From NCBI RefSeq assembly GCF_002161555.1, contig NZ_NFHZ01000005.1, forward strand, positions 124,001 to 188,000: 64,000 nucleotides of DNA. Reading direction: 5' to 3'. Position numbers and translations under genes: made by a program. The notes below the pieces were generated by a model. It ran no database searches, was not told the origin of the DNA, and saw only the letters and a list, made by a program, of their open reading frames with translations. This document shows positions 18,029-27,816 of the stretch, one piece after another. Position 1 is the stretch's first letter, and each line of letters begins with the position of its first letter. The DNA comes from Barnesiella sp. An55. Its GTDB lineage: Bacteria > Bacteroidota > Bacteroidia > Bacteroidales > Barnesiellaceae.

Positions 18029-19534
18029 ATGGTTATCAGTCCCGAAAATGTTTTGTTGGTAGGAGCCGTCTTGTTGTTCCTGAGTGTGCTTGTAGGTAAA
18101 ACCGGTGCTCGGTTTGGTGTGCCCGCCCTGTTGCTGTTTCTGGGGGTAGGTATGCTGGCCGGTTCCGATGGGTTTGGCATCCATTTCGACAGTCCGCAAA
18201 TAGCCCAGTTTATCGGTACGGTAGCCCTGTGTATTATTCTTTTCTCGGGTGGTATGGATACTTCGTACCGCGAGATAAAGCCGGTGTTGGCGCCTGGTGT
18301 GACGCTGGCTACGCTGGGCGTACTGATGACGACGGTCATCACGGGTCTCTTCATCTATTCGCTTGTCGATTTTCTACCCGGCGATTTTCAGTTGGGGCTG
18401 CTCGAGTCGATGTTGCTGGCCGCCGTCATGTCATCGACCGATTCGGCGTCGGTCTTCTCGATACTGCGGTCGAAGGGCATCTCGCTGAAAGAGCGTCTGC
18501 GCCCCACGCTCGAACTGGAGAGCGGTAGTAACGACCCCATGGCCTACATGCTCACGTTGCTGCTTATCCAGATTATCGAGATTGGATCGGTCAATTGGGG
18601 CGATGCCATTCTGTTGCTGGTGTTGCAACTGGTTGTGGGAGCGTTGGCCGGGTTTGCCCTTGGGTATGCCATCGTGTGGATTATCAACCGCATCGATGTG
18701 CCCAACGAGTCGCTCTATCCCGTGTTGCTGCTGGCTTGTGTCTTCTTTGTGTTTGCCTTTACCAACCTCTTGCAGGGTAACGGCTATCTGGCCGTGTATA
18801 TAGCCGGTTTGGTGGTGGGCAACCGCAAGTTGGTGCACAAGCGTAGCCTCACTACTTTCTTCGACGGCTTCACCTGGTTGTTCCAGATAGTCATGTTCCT
18901 CACGCTGGGGTTGCTGGTCAACCCCTCGGAGTTGCCGGCCGTAGCGGGAGTGAGCCTGCTGGTGGCTCTCTTTATGATTGTGGTGTCGCGCCCTCTCTCG
19001 GTCTTTGTGAGTCTCTTGCCCTTCCGCAAGTTCACGACCCGGGCCCGGGTCTATATTTCGTGGGTGGGTTTGCGTGGTGCCGTGCCTATTATCTTTGCCA
19101 CCTATCCGCTCATGTCGGCCGAGATACCCAATGCCCGCATGATGTTCAACGTGGTGTTCTTTGTGACTATCGTCTCCCTGCTGGTGCAAGGCACCACCGT
19201 GAGCGCCATGGCCCGTTGGTTGGGCCTCATAGGCAAGAGTGAGGAGAAGGAGATTTTCAACGTGGCGCTGCCCGATGAGATCAAGTCGGCCATGAGCGAA
19301 ATCGAACTCACCGCCGAGACCTTGGCCGGGGGCAACAAGCTCATGAACCTCGCGCTGCCCGACAACACGCTGGTGGTGATGGTGAAACGAGGCGAGCAAT
19401 ATTTTGTACCCAAGGGGCATACTCAGCTCGAGCCGGGCGACAGGTTGCTGGTAATCTCGGATAACGACGAGGAGTTGCGCCGCAGTTACGAAAGCCTGGG
19501 CATCAGCCGCTATACCATGCGCAAGAACCGTTGA
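18029..19534 (+). CDS. Potassium/proton antiporter, CPA1 (NhaP2/CvrA-like)
   Basis: The 501-residue inner-membrane protein has about 12 hydrophobic segments from residue 6 to about 385. It shows the CPA1 landmarks STDSASVFSIL near residue 137 and LESGSNDPMAYML near 165, the latter holding the ND ion-binding pair. The C-terminal 90 residues form a soluble TrkA_C-like domain (from the ALPDNTLVVMVKRGEQY segment to LLVISD), typical of NhaP2-type K+/H+ antiporters that control cell potassium and pH. It stands alone, ended by a long hairpin at 19603-19645. Confidence 0.88.
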   Translation: MVISPENVLLVGAVLLFLSVLVGKTGARFGVPALLLFLGVGMLAGSDGFGIHFDSPQIAQFIGTVALCIILFSGGMDTSYREIKPVLAPGVTLATLGVLMTTVITGLFIYSLVDFLPGDFQLGLLESMLLAAVMSSTDSASVFSILRSKGISLKERLRPTLELESGSNDPMAYMLTLLLIQIIEIGSVNWGDAILLLVLQLVVGALAGFALGYAIVWIINRIDVPNESLYPVLLLACVFFVFAFTNLLQGNGYLAVYIAGLVVGNRKLVHKRSLTTFFDGFTWLFQIVMFLTLGLLVNPSELPAVAGVSLLVALFMIVVSRPLSVFVSLLPFRKFTTRARVYISWVGLRGAVPIIFATYPLMSAEIPNARMMFNVVFFVTIVSLLVQGTTVSAMARWLGLIGKSEEKEIFNVALPDEIKSAMSEIELTAETLAGGNKLMNLALPDNTLVVMVKRGEQYFVPKGHTQLEPGDRLLVISDNDEELRRSYESLGISRYTMRKNR

Positions 19535-19602
19535 GGCAATTGGATGCCGAGGCGATTGCGCGTTGGCGTCCTATCCGGTGGCGTTAGCCAATCGATACAG
19601 AT

Positions 19603-19645
19603 ACGACACATCCCCATTCCTTCAGCAGGAATGGGGATGTGTCGT
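19603..19645. terminator. Long hairpin between converging genes
   Basis: A perfect 18-base stem, ACGACACATCCCCATTCC (19603-19620) with its complement at 19628-19645, has a 7-base loop. A TTTG follows on the plus side. It lies between the antiporter stop and the flavodoxin stop and probably acts in both directions. Confidence 0.75.
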
Positions 19646-19662
19646 TTGTAGGGGAATCTCGG

Positions 19663-20196
19663 TTACTCCTGGAGGGTTGCTTGGGCCCTCTCTCCCTTCA
19701 ACTCCTTTTGGAGCAGTTTGGTCCAGTAGTTCAGCCGGTGCTCGGTCTTCTCGGGTTCGTTCACCTCGTCGATGAGTAGCCCCACGAAATGACCGTCGAT
19801 AAAGGCTTTGGAATGTTCGAAGGTGTAGTCGCCGGCCTCGAAGGCACCGACGAACCGGGCTCCGGTCTTCTGCAACCGTTGGTAGATGATGCCCACGGCG
19901 TTGCAGAAGGTGTCGCACATCGACTGGTCGCCGCAACCAAACAAGGCGATGGTCTTGTCGTGAAGGTCGAGCACTTCGATGCCGGTGAGAAAGTCGTACC
20001 AGTCTTCCTGCAAATCGCCGTTCCCCCAGGTAGATGAGCCCAGCAACAGCAGGTCATATTCACCTACATCTGAAGGTTTGCTGCGGGCCACGTCGTGCAG
20101 TTGGCTGTGGTCGATGTGCATGAGATCGGCCAGCCGGTAGGCCACATTTTCGGTAATGCCGGTTGTGGAGCCATAGAAAATACCACTCTTTTTCAT
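19663..20196 (-). CDS. Flavodoxin
   Basis: The start at MKKSGIFYG (20196) gives 177 residues, the size of a long-chain flavodoxin. The FMN phosphate loop GSTTGITE is at residues 9-16, and the flavin-contacting loops SSTWGNGDLQEDW (about 57-69) and GCGDQ (about 91-95) are present. It is a cytoplasmic one-electron carrier that can replace ferredoxin under iron limitation. It lies 49 bases downstream of SusD on the same strand with no obvious terminator between, so it may be partly co-transcribed; that pairing would be unusual and may be chance. Confidence 0.93.
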   Translation of the reverse strand: MKKSGIFYGSTTGITENVAYRLADLMHIDHSQLHDVARSKPSDVGEYDLLLLGSSTWGNGDLQEDWYDFLTGIEVLDLHDKTIALFGCGDQSMCDTFCNAVGIIYQRLQKTGARFVGAFEAGDYTFEHSKAFIDGHFVGLLIDEVNEPEKTEHRLNYWTKLLQKELKGERAQATLQE

Positions 20197-20245
20197 GTTG
20201 CGTATCATGTTGCGTATGGAGTATGGTTGTGAAACAAATATCGAT

Positions 20246-21694
20246 TTATCGGTTGCCGCCGGCCCACCATACCGGCTCGGTAGTGACATAGTCGCCGTTG
20301 CCGTAGGCCTGGGCCACGTGCTCGTTGCTCACCACGTCGCTGTTGCCATAGGGCAGCCGCAGCGGGAAGGGCAGCGGGTTGTCCAGTTTCAGCGCGTCGC
20401 CCTCGGCCATGGCCGAGAGACGTCGGTAGTCGTGGTAGGCCTCCAGTACCTCACCCTCGTAGCAGGCCAGGTACTTCTGGTTCATGATTTCGCCGATGGG
20501 GTCGGCTTCGAACCGGGGGAGTACCACGTTCTGGAAATAGTCGTTGGCCTGGTTGGCCGAGAGTCCCACTTGTTCAAAGGCGGCTACAATGGCGTTGTAG
20601 AGTGAGCCGATGGCGTCGCCGGTGAGTCCCAGACGAGTCTGCGCTTCGGCCTTGACAAACTGTAGTTCGTGGTAGCTGAGCAGCAGGGTGGGGCGAGTGG
20701 GCGAGAGCAATCCCGATATGCCATAGTAACCCTGGCGTTGCTCGGGTGAGCCGTTGGGGGCGAATACCAGTTGGCCTGTACCGGGATAGGCTTTGAAGAA
20801 GAGGCTCTCGCGAGGGTCGTTCCGTTCGACGAGTTTCTGATGCAGGCTTTCGCTGGCCCCGAAGTAGCGGCGGTTCAGGTAGAAGGCATAGAAGGGGTTG
20901 ATCGAGGTGGAGCCGTCGTAGGGGTAGGCCAGCTGTTCACCGGTATCGACAAAGGAGCTGTCGGCATAGTCAATCACCTGGTCGTAGCGAGGCTCCCGGT
21001 AGGAGAGCCGCAGGGTGTAGCGGGCCTTCAGTCCATAGGCCGCCTTTATCCACAGTTTGGCCTGTTGGTCGGCGTCGTAGCTGCCATAGATGAGGTCTTG
21101 TTGTCCCACGGGAGTGAGGGTGGCCAGATCCTCTTTTTGCAAATTGGCAATGGCCTCGTCGAGCAGGGCGAATACATCGTTGTAGATCGACTCCTGGCTG
21201 TCGAGTTTGGGTTGATAAATCACACCGGGCTGAAGCGCTTCGCTCCAGGGAATGTCGCCCATGAGGTCGGTGAGGGTGGCCAGGTTGAGCGCCGTGAGCA
21301 CCTGGGCCATACCCAACAACCGGTTGGAGCCCGCCTCGACACCGCCGGGAGCACAACGCTCGCGAATGATTTTCAGGGAGCGCAGGTTGCGGTAGGCGGC
21401 TCCCCAGGCGTTGTTGAAGGTGGCTGCCGAATAGACTTCGGAGAGTCGCATCTCGGCGTTGTACATCTGGTTGAAGATACCCGCCTGTTGCTCCATATAG
21501 ACCGCCGTGTAGAAGGCAAAGTCGCCCGAGACGACGTTGACGGCCGAGGCCGTTTCGGCGTCGGTGAAGAGGTAGCGGGCCGGTACATCTTCGGGGTCGT
21601 TTTCGTTGCGGTTGAGACGATCCATCACATCGTCGGTACAGGCCGTGAAGAGGCCCGCCGCGCAGAAGAGATATATCCACTTTTTCATATCCAT
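20246..21694 (-). CDS. SusD/RagB-family outer-membrane lipoprotein
   Basis: About 482 residues starting MDMKKWIYLF with a lipoprotein signal ending LFTAC; the next Met two codons on is an alternative start. The DLMGDIPWSEALQ segment and the TPR-like helical repeats place it in the SusD-like_2 type. It would cap the SusC channel and bind the substrate on the cell surface. It follows SusC by 14 bases. No glycoside hydrolase, sulfatase or sigma/anti-sigma pair lies beside this pair, so the substrate is open; SusD-like_2 pairs often are not polysaccharide systems. Confidence 0.9.
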   Translation of the reverse strand: MDMKKWIYLFCAAGLFTACTDDVMDRLNRNENDPEDVPARYLFTDAETASAVNVVSGDFAFYTAVYMEQQAGIFNQMYNAEMRLSEVYSAATFNNAWGAAYRNLRSLKIIRERCAPGGVEAGSNRLLGMAQVLTALNLATLTDLMGDIPWSEALQPGVIYQPKLDSQESIYNDVFALLDEAIANLQKEDLATLTPVGQQDLIYGSYDADQQAKLWIKAAYGLKARYTLRLSYREPRYDQVIDYADSSFVDTGEQLAYPYDGSTSINPFYAFYLNRRYFGASESLHQKLVERNDPRESLFFKAYPGTGQLVFAPNGSPEQRQGYYGISGLLSPTRPTLLLSYHELQFVKAEAQTRLGLTGDAIGSLYNAIVAAFEQVGLSANQANDYFQNVVLPRFEADPIGEIMNQKYLACYEGEVLEAYHDYRRLSAMAEGDALKLDNPLPFPLRLPYGNSDVVSNEHVAQAYGNGDYVTTEPVWWAGGNR

Positions 21695-21708
21695 GTCGTG
21701 TTTGAAGG

Positions 21709-24700
21709 TTAGAAAGTTACGGTAAGCCCCCCTCCGTAGCTCGAGGTTTGGGGCAGGGAGAATCGCTCGAAGGTGCCGCTCATGTTGTTGTTGCCCTGCG
21801 ACGACTCGGGGTCGAGGTTGGGCATCTTGGCCCACAGCAGCACGTTGCGGGCGAAAGCAAAGATAGAGATGTCGAATATCCCTACGCGGGGAAACTGGTA
21901 TTTGACGGTGAGGTCGCGCATCTTGAAGAACGAGGCGTCGTAGATGTAGGCCTCGTCGATGTTGCCCAGTACGTCGGCATAGAGGGTTTCGTAGGCCCCG
22001 GCATCGTCGGCGCCTCCCCGCACGATGTCGTTGGGGGTGCCGTCGGACTTATAGCCGGGATAGACAAAGGGGGTGGTGCGGTCTTCGGTCTTCTTGCTCA
22101 CCCCATAGAGGTCCATCAAGCCGTTGGTGCCCGAGTACATGTCGCCGCCGTGCCGCCACGAGAAGGTGGCCGATACCGAGAGGCGACGGTAGCGGAACGA
22201 GGTGTTGATGCCCATCGTAAAGTCGGGGGCACACTGCCCGATGACCTGCGGGTTGCCCGAAGCCATGGGCATACCGTAGGTGGCGCTGTTGGGGTTTTCA
22301 TCGACGAGGATGCGCCCCTGGCTGTCGCGCTTGAAGGCGGTGCCGTAGATTACCGGGTAGTAGTCGCCCACACCGGCCCGTACCTGCGGGGTGACAAAGC
22401 CGCCAAGGAAGATGTTGGTCACTCCCGGTGCCAGCTCATCGACCCGGTTGCGGATGATGGTGAAGTTGACTCCCAGGTCCCAGGTGATGTCGGGCGAGGA
22501 GTAGAGTTGCCCGTTCAGGTCTATCTCGTGGGCGTCGGTGTGGATCTTGCCACCGTTGGTGAGGTATTGCGCGGCTCCGGTCGATCCGGCCAGCGGCACG
22601 GGAAATATCTGGTTCTTGATGTTCTGTCGCGAGAAGGTGTAGCTGGCGGCGAGCCGGTTGTGAAACATCCTCACGTCGAATCCCGCCTCGAACGAGTTGG
22701 TGTTCTGCGGAGTGAGGTCGGGGTCGTAGAGTTCGGCATAGGGCACATAGGCGGTGATGCCGTTGAGCGGATAGACTACCGGCGGGTTGGTCCAGAATCC
22801 ACCCGTGTAGGTGGGCCGCACGTAGTAGTTGTTGTAGTATCGGCCGGCCTGGCCTACCTGGGCAAACGACCCCCGCACCTTGGCAAAGGTGAGGATGGGG
22901 TTCCCCCGCAAGGGTTCGAGCTCGGTGAGAACATACGATGCCGATACCGAGGGGTAGAAGAAGGCCCGGTTGCCCCGAGGCATGGTCGATACCACATCTT
23001 CGCGGCCGGTGACGTTGAGGTAGAGCTGGTTGCGCCACGACAGGGTGGCGTTGCCAAAGAAACCCACGGTGCGGGCCCGCGTGATGGTGGTCGAAGAACT
23101 CTGTATGGAGGTGTTTTGTATCGTGGGGTTGCCGCCAAAGTTGAAGCCCTGGCCGTAGTGCTCGTAGATACCCTTGTTCTCCTGGTTGACTTCGTTGCCC
23201 GCCATGGCCATGAGGTGCCAGTCGTCGGTAATGTTCATCTCGTAGTTGACGGTAAACAGCGAGTTGAAAATCACGTTGGTCACGCTGTTCGACTCGATGC
23301 TGCCGGTTTGCCCCTGTGTGCCGTACTCATAGATGTTTTTGTAGCGCGAGGTGTAGGCATCGACTCCGATTTGCCATCGGGCCGACAACTTCTTGTCGCT
23401 GCTCCAGTTGATTTTTGGGGTAAACTCGACGAAGGTGTTGCCGAAGAAGCGGTGCGTATTCTCGTTGAACGAGTTGTGACGGGTAGCCCAGTAGGGGTTG
23501 TTGAAGGTGAGCGACCGGTAGCTGATTTGGGTGTAGGGGTCCTCGGGCAGCGCGCTGGGAATACCCTTGAGGTCGTAGCTGGGCGGTGCGCCATAAACGG
23601 CACCCAACACGCCGCTGTTGGCCGTGGGCGCCTTGTCGATGTTGTTGCGCACGAAGTTGGCCGAGAAGCCGGTCTTCCACTGTTCGGTGAGGTTCACTTC
23701 GGCCATGCCCCGCACCGAGTAGCGGGTGAGGCCGGTCGAGGGGATGACCCCGTCCTGTTGGGCGGTGCCTATGCCAAACGAGTAGTTGCCCTTCTCGAAC
23801 CGCTGGCTGACGTTGAGCGAGGTGTTGAAGGTGACACCCGTGCGGAAAAAGTCGTCGATGTTGTCATATACGGCCGGAGCCACCCACGGGTTTTCACCGG
23901 CCTGGGCCAGTTGGGGCACATAGTAGAGCCCTTGGGTGGACGAGGCGTCGAACTGGTTGAACTCGTTGGCTACGTTGCCGCCATAGGTGGGGTCGTCGGG
24001 CAGGGAGCCGATGCGGGGGCCCCAGCTCATCGACGAGGTGGGGTCGAAGCGCAGGGCCTGTTGCGAATTGCTGTAATAGCCTTGGGCCCACTGGCGTTGC
24101 ACCTGAGGACGTCGCGACAGCGTCTCGGCGCTGAGGTTGGTGGTGAAGGTGACGTGCGGTCGGCCAATCGACAATCCCCGGCCGCTTTTGGTGGTGATGA
24201 CCACCACGCCGTTCGAGGCCCGGATGCCATAGAGCGCTGCGGCCGCCTGCCCCTTGAGCACGTTGATACTCTCGATGTCGTTGGGATCGATGTCGATGGA
24301 GCGGTCGGCGATGTCGGTACCGCTCACACTCTGCCCCGTCGAGAAGTCGGGGGTCGATTGAATGGGCATGCCATCGACCACATAGAGCGGAGTATTGTTG
24401 CCGGTGAATGAGCGGGCTCCCCGGATGACCACCTGCGACGAAGCCCCCGGCATACCGCTCGAGGGAACAATCTCCACACCCGACAGTTTGCCCTGCAGGG
24501 CATCCGACAGGCCGGTGGTTCCCGCCTTGTTCAGGTCGCTGCCCTTCAAGTCCTGGGCGGCGTAGCCCAACCCTTTGCGGTCGCGCTTCATGCCCAGGGC
24601 TGTCACAACCACCTCGTCGATTTTGTGGTCGGAATTCTCGAGCACGATCTCCATGCGGTCGGTAATGGGAATCTGGCGGGTGGCCATGCCTATGTAAGAG

Positions 24701-24918
24701 ACAACTACCTCGCGGGCCGATGGGGGAACCCTGAGGGTAAAGTTCCCGTCGAGATCGGTACTGGTACCTATCTGGGTACCCGGCACGAGAATGGTGGCGC
24801 CGATGATAGGCTCGTTATCGTCGGCAAAAATCACCTGGCCGGTGATGGTGCGCTCTTGAGCCCCGAGGGTCGAAACCGTCCAGGCCAGCAGCGCCAGGAA
24901 AAGAATTAGCTTTTTCAT
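21709..24918 (-). CDS. SusC/RagA-family TonB-linked outer-membrane protein
   Basis: The 1069-residue protein has a signal peptide (1-20), a CarboxypepD_reg-like domain (about 24-105, with ITGQVIF and GNFTLRVP), a plug domain with the SusC signature LYVVDGMPI and the ALYGIRASNGVVVITTKSG segment (about 235), and a large barrel ending in GGLTVTF. It is an energy-dependent import channel and works with the SusD lipoprotein directly downstream. The first gene of the operon, its 214-base upstream gap shared with purH has no clear Bacteroidota promoter on this strand; TATCCTTT is the nearest match. Confidence 0.94.
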   Translation of the reverse strand: MKKLILFLALLAWTVSTLGAQERTITGQVIFADDNEPIIGATILVPGTQIGTSTDLDGNFTLRVPPSAREVVVSYIGMATRQIPITDRMEIVLENSDHKIDEVVVTALGMKRDRKGLGYAAQDLKGSDLNKAGTTGLSDALQGKLSGVEIVPSSGMPGASSQVVIRGARSFTGNNTPLYVVDGMPIQSTPDFSTGQSVSGTDIADRSIDIDPNDIESINVLKGQAAAALYGIRASNGVVVITTKSGRGLSIGRPHVTFTTNLSAETLSRRPQVQRQWAQGYYSNSQQALRFDPTSSMSWGPRIGSLPDDPTYGGNVANEFNQFDASSTQGLYYVPQLAQAGENPWVAPAVYDNIDDFFRTGVTFNTSLNVSQRFEKGNYSFGIGTAQQDGVIPSTGLTRYSVRGMAEVNLTEQWKTGFSANFVRNNIDKAPTANSGVLGAVYGAPPSYDLKGIPSALPEDPYTQISYRSLTFNNPYWATRHNSFNENTHRFFGNTFVEFTPKINWSSDKKLSARWQIGVDAYTSRYKNIYEYGTQGQTGSIESNSVTNVIFNSLFTVNYEMNITDDWHLMAMAGNEVNQENKGIYEHYGQGFNFGGNPTIQNTSIQSSSTTITRARTVGFFGNATLSWRNQLYLNVTGREDVVSTMPRGNRAFFYPSVSASYVLTELEPLRGNPILTFAKVRGSFAQVGQAGRYYNNYYVRPTYTGGFWTNPPVVYPLNGITAYVPYAELYDPDLTPQNTNSFEAGFDVRMFHNRLAASYTFSRQNIKNQIFPVPLAGSTGAAQYLTNGGKIHTDAHEIDLNGQLYSSPDITWDLGVNFTIIRNRVDELAPGVTNIFLGGFVTPQVRAGVGDYYPVIYGTAFKRDSQGRILVDENPNSATYGMPMASGNPQVIGQCAPDFTMGINTSFRYRRLSVSATFSWRHGGDMYSGTNGLMDLYGVSKKTEDRTTPFVYPGYKSDGTPNDIVRGGADDAGAYETLYADVLGNIDEAYIYDASFFKMRDLTVKYQFPRVGIFDISIFAFARNVLLWAKMPNLDPESSQGNNNMSGTFERFSLPQTSSYGGGLTVTF

Positions 24919-25089
24919 AATCGTTCTCTTTTCTTGGGTTAAAGAGGTTTGCTTTTTGAGAAAGGATAACGAAAGCGAAACTCCTTTTGTTCGGTTACGG
25001 GCAGCGATAACTCTGTTAAAACGAGCCGGGAAGAAAAGATTTGCCTCTTGGTGAAAAACTTTCGGCGATTATGCAAGGCAAAACCTATA

Positions 25090-25105
25090 TATTTTTGTAT
25101 TTTTG
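25090..25105 (+). promoter_or_regulatory. Two overlapping-register -7 boxes before purH
   Basis: TATTTTTG occurs twice in a row (25090-25097 and 25098-25105). Neither has a clear TTTG at -33. The purH ATG lies 27 bases after the second. Confidence 0.45.
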
Positions 25106-25132
25106 TGGCAAATTTATATGGTGTAATGCTTT

Positions 25133-26656
25133 ATGCTTGAAAATAAGAAAATTAAAACAGCTCTTGTCTCGGTTTTTCATAAAGATGGCTTAGACGAAAT
25201 TTTGAAACTCTTGCATGCCGAAGGCGTAGAATTCATTTCGACCGGTGGCACACAGTCGTTTATCGAATCGCTGGGAATCCCTTGCGGTGCAGTCGAGGAC
25301 TTGACCGGCTATCCCTCTATTCTGGGCGGTCGGGTAAAGACCCTTCATCCCAAGGTTTTCGGCGGAATCCTCAATCGCCGGGAAAATGAAACCGACCAAC
25401 AGCAAATCGCTCAATACGAAATCCCCTCGATCGACCTGGTAATCGTCGATCTCTATCCGTTTGAAGAGACGGTAGCCTCGGGGGCCGACGAGAGTGCTAT
25501 TATCGAAAAGATAGATATAGGCGGTATCTCGCTCATACGGGCCGCTGCCAAAAACTATAAGGATGTGGTTATTGTGGCTTCGAAGGCCCAATACGCTCCG
25601 CTGCTGTCGTTGCTGAAAGAGAAGGGGGCCAATACCTCGCTCGAAGACCGTCGCTGGTTTGCCAAAGAGGCATTTGCCGTATCGTCGGGATACGACAGCG
25701 CCATCTTCAACTACTTCGACGGTGGCGAAGGCTCGGCCTTCCGCTATGCCGGCAACCACGCCAAGGTGTTGCGCTATGGCGAGAATCCCCACCAAAAGGG
25801 TGTATTCTATGGCAACTTCGACGAAATGTTCGAGCAACTCCACGGCAAGGAGATTTCGTACAACAACCTGCTCGACATCGACGCCGCCGTGTCGTTGATT
25901 GCCGAGTTTGACGATACCACCTTCGCCATCCTCAAACACAACAACGCCTGCGGTCTGGCCTCGCGCGACACGCTGCTCGAGGCTTGGAAAGACGCATTGG
26001 CCGGCGACCCCGTATCGGCATTCGGCGGTGTGCTCATCACCAACCGCACGGTCGATAAGGCTACGGCTGAGGAGATGCACAAAATCTTCTTCGAGGTATG
26101 CATCGCTCCCGGTTACGACCCCGAGGCCCTCGAGGTTCTGGAGCAGAAGAAAAACCGCATCATCCTCGTGCAGAAACCCTTCCAGGCTCCTGCCCGTCAG
26201 TTCCGCTCGCTGCTCAACGGCGTGCTGGTACAAGACCGCGACCTCTATCGCGAGAAACCCGAGGAGTTGCGCCAGGTAACCGAAAAGGCCGTAACGCCTG
26301 CCCAGGTCGAGGACCTGCTGTTTGCCAACAAGATTGTGAAACACAGCAAATCAAACGCCATCGTGCTGGCCAAGAACCGTCAGCTCTGTGCCAGCGGTAT
26401 CGGGCAGACCTCGCGTGTCGATGCTTTGCGTCAAGCCATCGAGAAAGCCCACTCGTTCAACTTCGATCTGAAGGGAGCCGTGATGGCATCCGATGCCTTC
26501 TTCCCCTTCTCGGACTGCGTGGAGATTGCCCACGAAGCCGGGGTCGATGCCGTGATACAACCGGGCGGATCGATTCGCGACAACGAGTCGATCGAGTATT
26601 GCAACCAGCATGGCGTAGCCATGGTGATGACCGGCATACGTCACTTCAAACACTAA
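25133..26656 (+). CDS. purH: Bifunctional AICAR formyltransferase/IMP cyclohydrolase
   Basis: The 507-residue enzyme does the last two steps of IMP synthesis. The N-terminal MGS-like cyclohydrolase domain (about 1-145) shows ALVSVFHKDGL, STGGTQ and GGRVKTLHPKVFGGIL. The C-terminal formyltransferase domain has KVLRYGENPHQKG and the catalytic LKHNNACGLA segment (about 270), then ASDAFFPFSD and QPGGSIRD near the end. Full length. It ends 27 bases before mreB on the same strand, so mreB is probably also read from the purH promoter. Confidence 0.96.
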   Translation: MLENKKIKTALVSVFHKDGLDEILKLLHAEGVEFISTGGTQSFIESLGIPCGAVEDLTGYPSILGGRVKTLHPKVFGGILNRRENETDQQQIAQYEIPSIDLVIVDLYPFEETVASGADESAIIEKIDIGGISLIRAAAKNYKDVVIVASKAQYAPLLSLLKEKGANTSLEDRRWFAKEAFAVSSGYDSAIFNYFDGGEGSAFRYAGNHAKVLRYGENPHQKGVFYGNFDEMFEQLHGKEISYNNLLDIDAAVSLIAEFDDTTFAILKHNNACGLASRDTLLEAWKDALAGDPVSAFGGVLITNRTVDKATAEEMHKIFFEVCIAPGYDPEALEVLEQKKNRIILVQKPFQAPARQFRSLLNGVLVQDRDLYREKPEELRQVTEKAVTPAQVEDLLFANKIVKHSKSNAIVLAKNRQLCASGIGQTSRVDALRQAIEKAHSFNFDLKGAVMASDAFFPFSDCVEIAHEAGVDAVIQPGGSIRDNESIEYCNQHGVAMVMTGIRHFKH

Positions 26657-26683
26657 TATAAACTTTTAATACAATAGAGTCCT

Positions 26684-27703
26684 ATGGGATTGTTTTCTTT
26701 CACGCAGGAAATAGCCATCGACTTGGGTACGGCCAATACGGTGATTATCCACAACGATAAGATTGTGGTCGATGAACCGTCGGTGGTTGCGTTGGATAAA
26801 CGAACCGACAAGCTGTTGGCTGTCGGGGAAAAAGCTCGTCTGATGCATGGGAAAACCCATGAAAACATACGCACGATACGGCCGTTGCGCGATGGCGTGA
26901 TTGCCGACTTCTACGCCGCCGAGCAGATGATTCGCGGCATGGTGAAGATGGTGAGCTCGAAAAGCCACTGGTTCTCGCCCTCGTTGCGTATGGTAATCGG
27001 TATCCCCTCGGGGAGTACCGAGGTCGAGATTCGTGCCGTGCGCGACTCGTCGGAGCACGCTGGCGGACGCGATGTATATATGATCTACGAGCCTATGGCT
27101 GCGGCCATAGGTATCGGTCTCGATGTACAGGCTCCCGAGGGAAACATGATTGTCGATATAGGTGGCGGTACGACCGAGATTGCCGTGATTTCGCTGGGTG
27201 GTATCGTGTCGAACAACTCGATACGGGTGGCCGGTGACGACCTGACCAACGATATCCAGGAGTATATGGGTCGCCAGCACAATGTGAAAGTGGGCGAGCG
27301 CACCGCCGAGCTGATCAAGATCAACGTGGGTTCGGCTCTTACCGAGCTCGACAATCCCCCCGAAGATTATGTGGTGCACGGTCCCAACCGCATGACGGCC
27401 CTGCCTATGGAGGTGCCCATCTCGTACCAGGAGATTGCCCACTGTATCGAGAAGTCGATTTCGAAAATCGAGGCTGCCGTGCTCAACGCTCTCGAGCACA
27501 CGCCCCCCGAGCTCTATGCCGATATCGTGCGCAACGGTATCTGGTTGGCCGGTGGTGGCGCCCTGTTGAGAGGTCTGGACAAACGGTTGACCGACAAGAT
27601 TGGTATCCCCTTCCACATTGCCGAAGATCCCTTGCACGCTGTAGCCAAGGGTACGGGTGTGGCTTTGAAGAATATCGACCAGTTCTCGTTCCTCATTCGA
27701 TAA
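26684..27703 (+). CDS. mreB: Rod shape-determining actin homologue MreB
   Basis: The 339-residue cytoplasmic ATPase polymerises under the membrane and guides the elongasome. Actin-fold motifs are visible: phosphate 1 IDLGTANT (about 12-19), IGIPSGSTEVE, phosphate 2 IVDIGGGTTE (about 157-166) and the adenosine motif LAGGGALLRG (about 285). Length is normal. It begins the mreBCD-mrdA-rodA cluster; a long hairpin separates it from mreC. Confidence 0.96.
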   Translation: MGLFSFTQEIAIDLGTANTVIIHNDKIVVDEPSVVALDKRTDKLLAVGEKARLMHGKTHENIRTIRPLRDGVIADFYAAEQMIRGMVKMVSSKSHWFSPSLRMVIGIPSGSTEVEIRAVRDSSEHAGGRDVYMIYEPMAAAIGIGLDVQAPEGNMIVDIGGGTTEIAVISLGGIVSNNSIRVAGDDLTNDIQEYMGRQHNVKVGERTAELIKINVGSALTELDNPPEDYVVHGPNRMTALPMEVPISYQEIAHCIEKSISKIEAAVLNALEHTPPELYADIVRNGIWLAGGGALLRGLDKRLTDKIGIPFHIAEDPLHAVAKGTGVALKNIDQFSFLIR

Positions 27704-27755
27704 CTTACCCGACTGGAAGAGAGTAGGTTCCATCCTGCCGGGCATTTCAGTATAG

Positions 27756-27792
27756 ACGAGTTGCAAAGGTACGAAAGGCCTTTGCAACTCGT
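27756..27792. repeat. Perfect inverted repeat between mreB and mreC
   Basis: ACGAGTTGCAAAGG (27756-27769) pairs fully with CCTTTGCAACTCGT (27779-27792) around a 9-base loop. There is no T run after it, so it is a poor classical terminator. It may be an RNA processing or 3'-stabilising hairpin that lets mreB mRNA outnumber mreC mRNA. Confidence 0.6.
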
Positions 27793-27816
27793 TGTTGGTA
27801 GTCAAAAGCCGATGTC

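Noticed and set aside
19663-24918. A polysaccharide utilisation locus around the first SusCD pair
   Set aside because: No carbohydrate-active enzyme, sulfatase or dedicated regulator lies beside it; the downstream gene is a flavodoxin.
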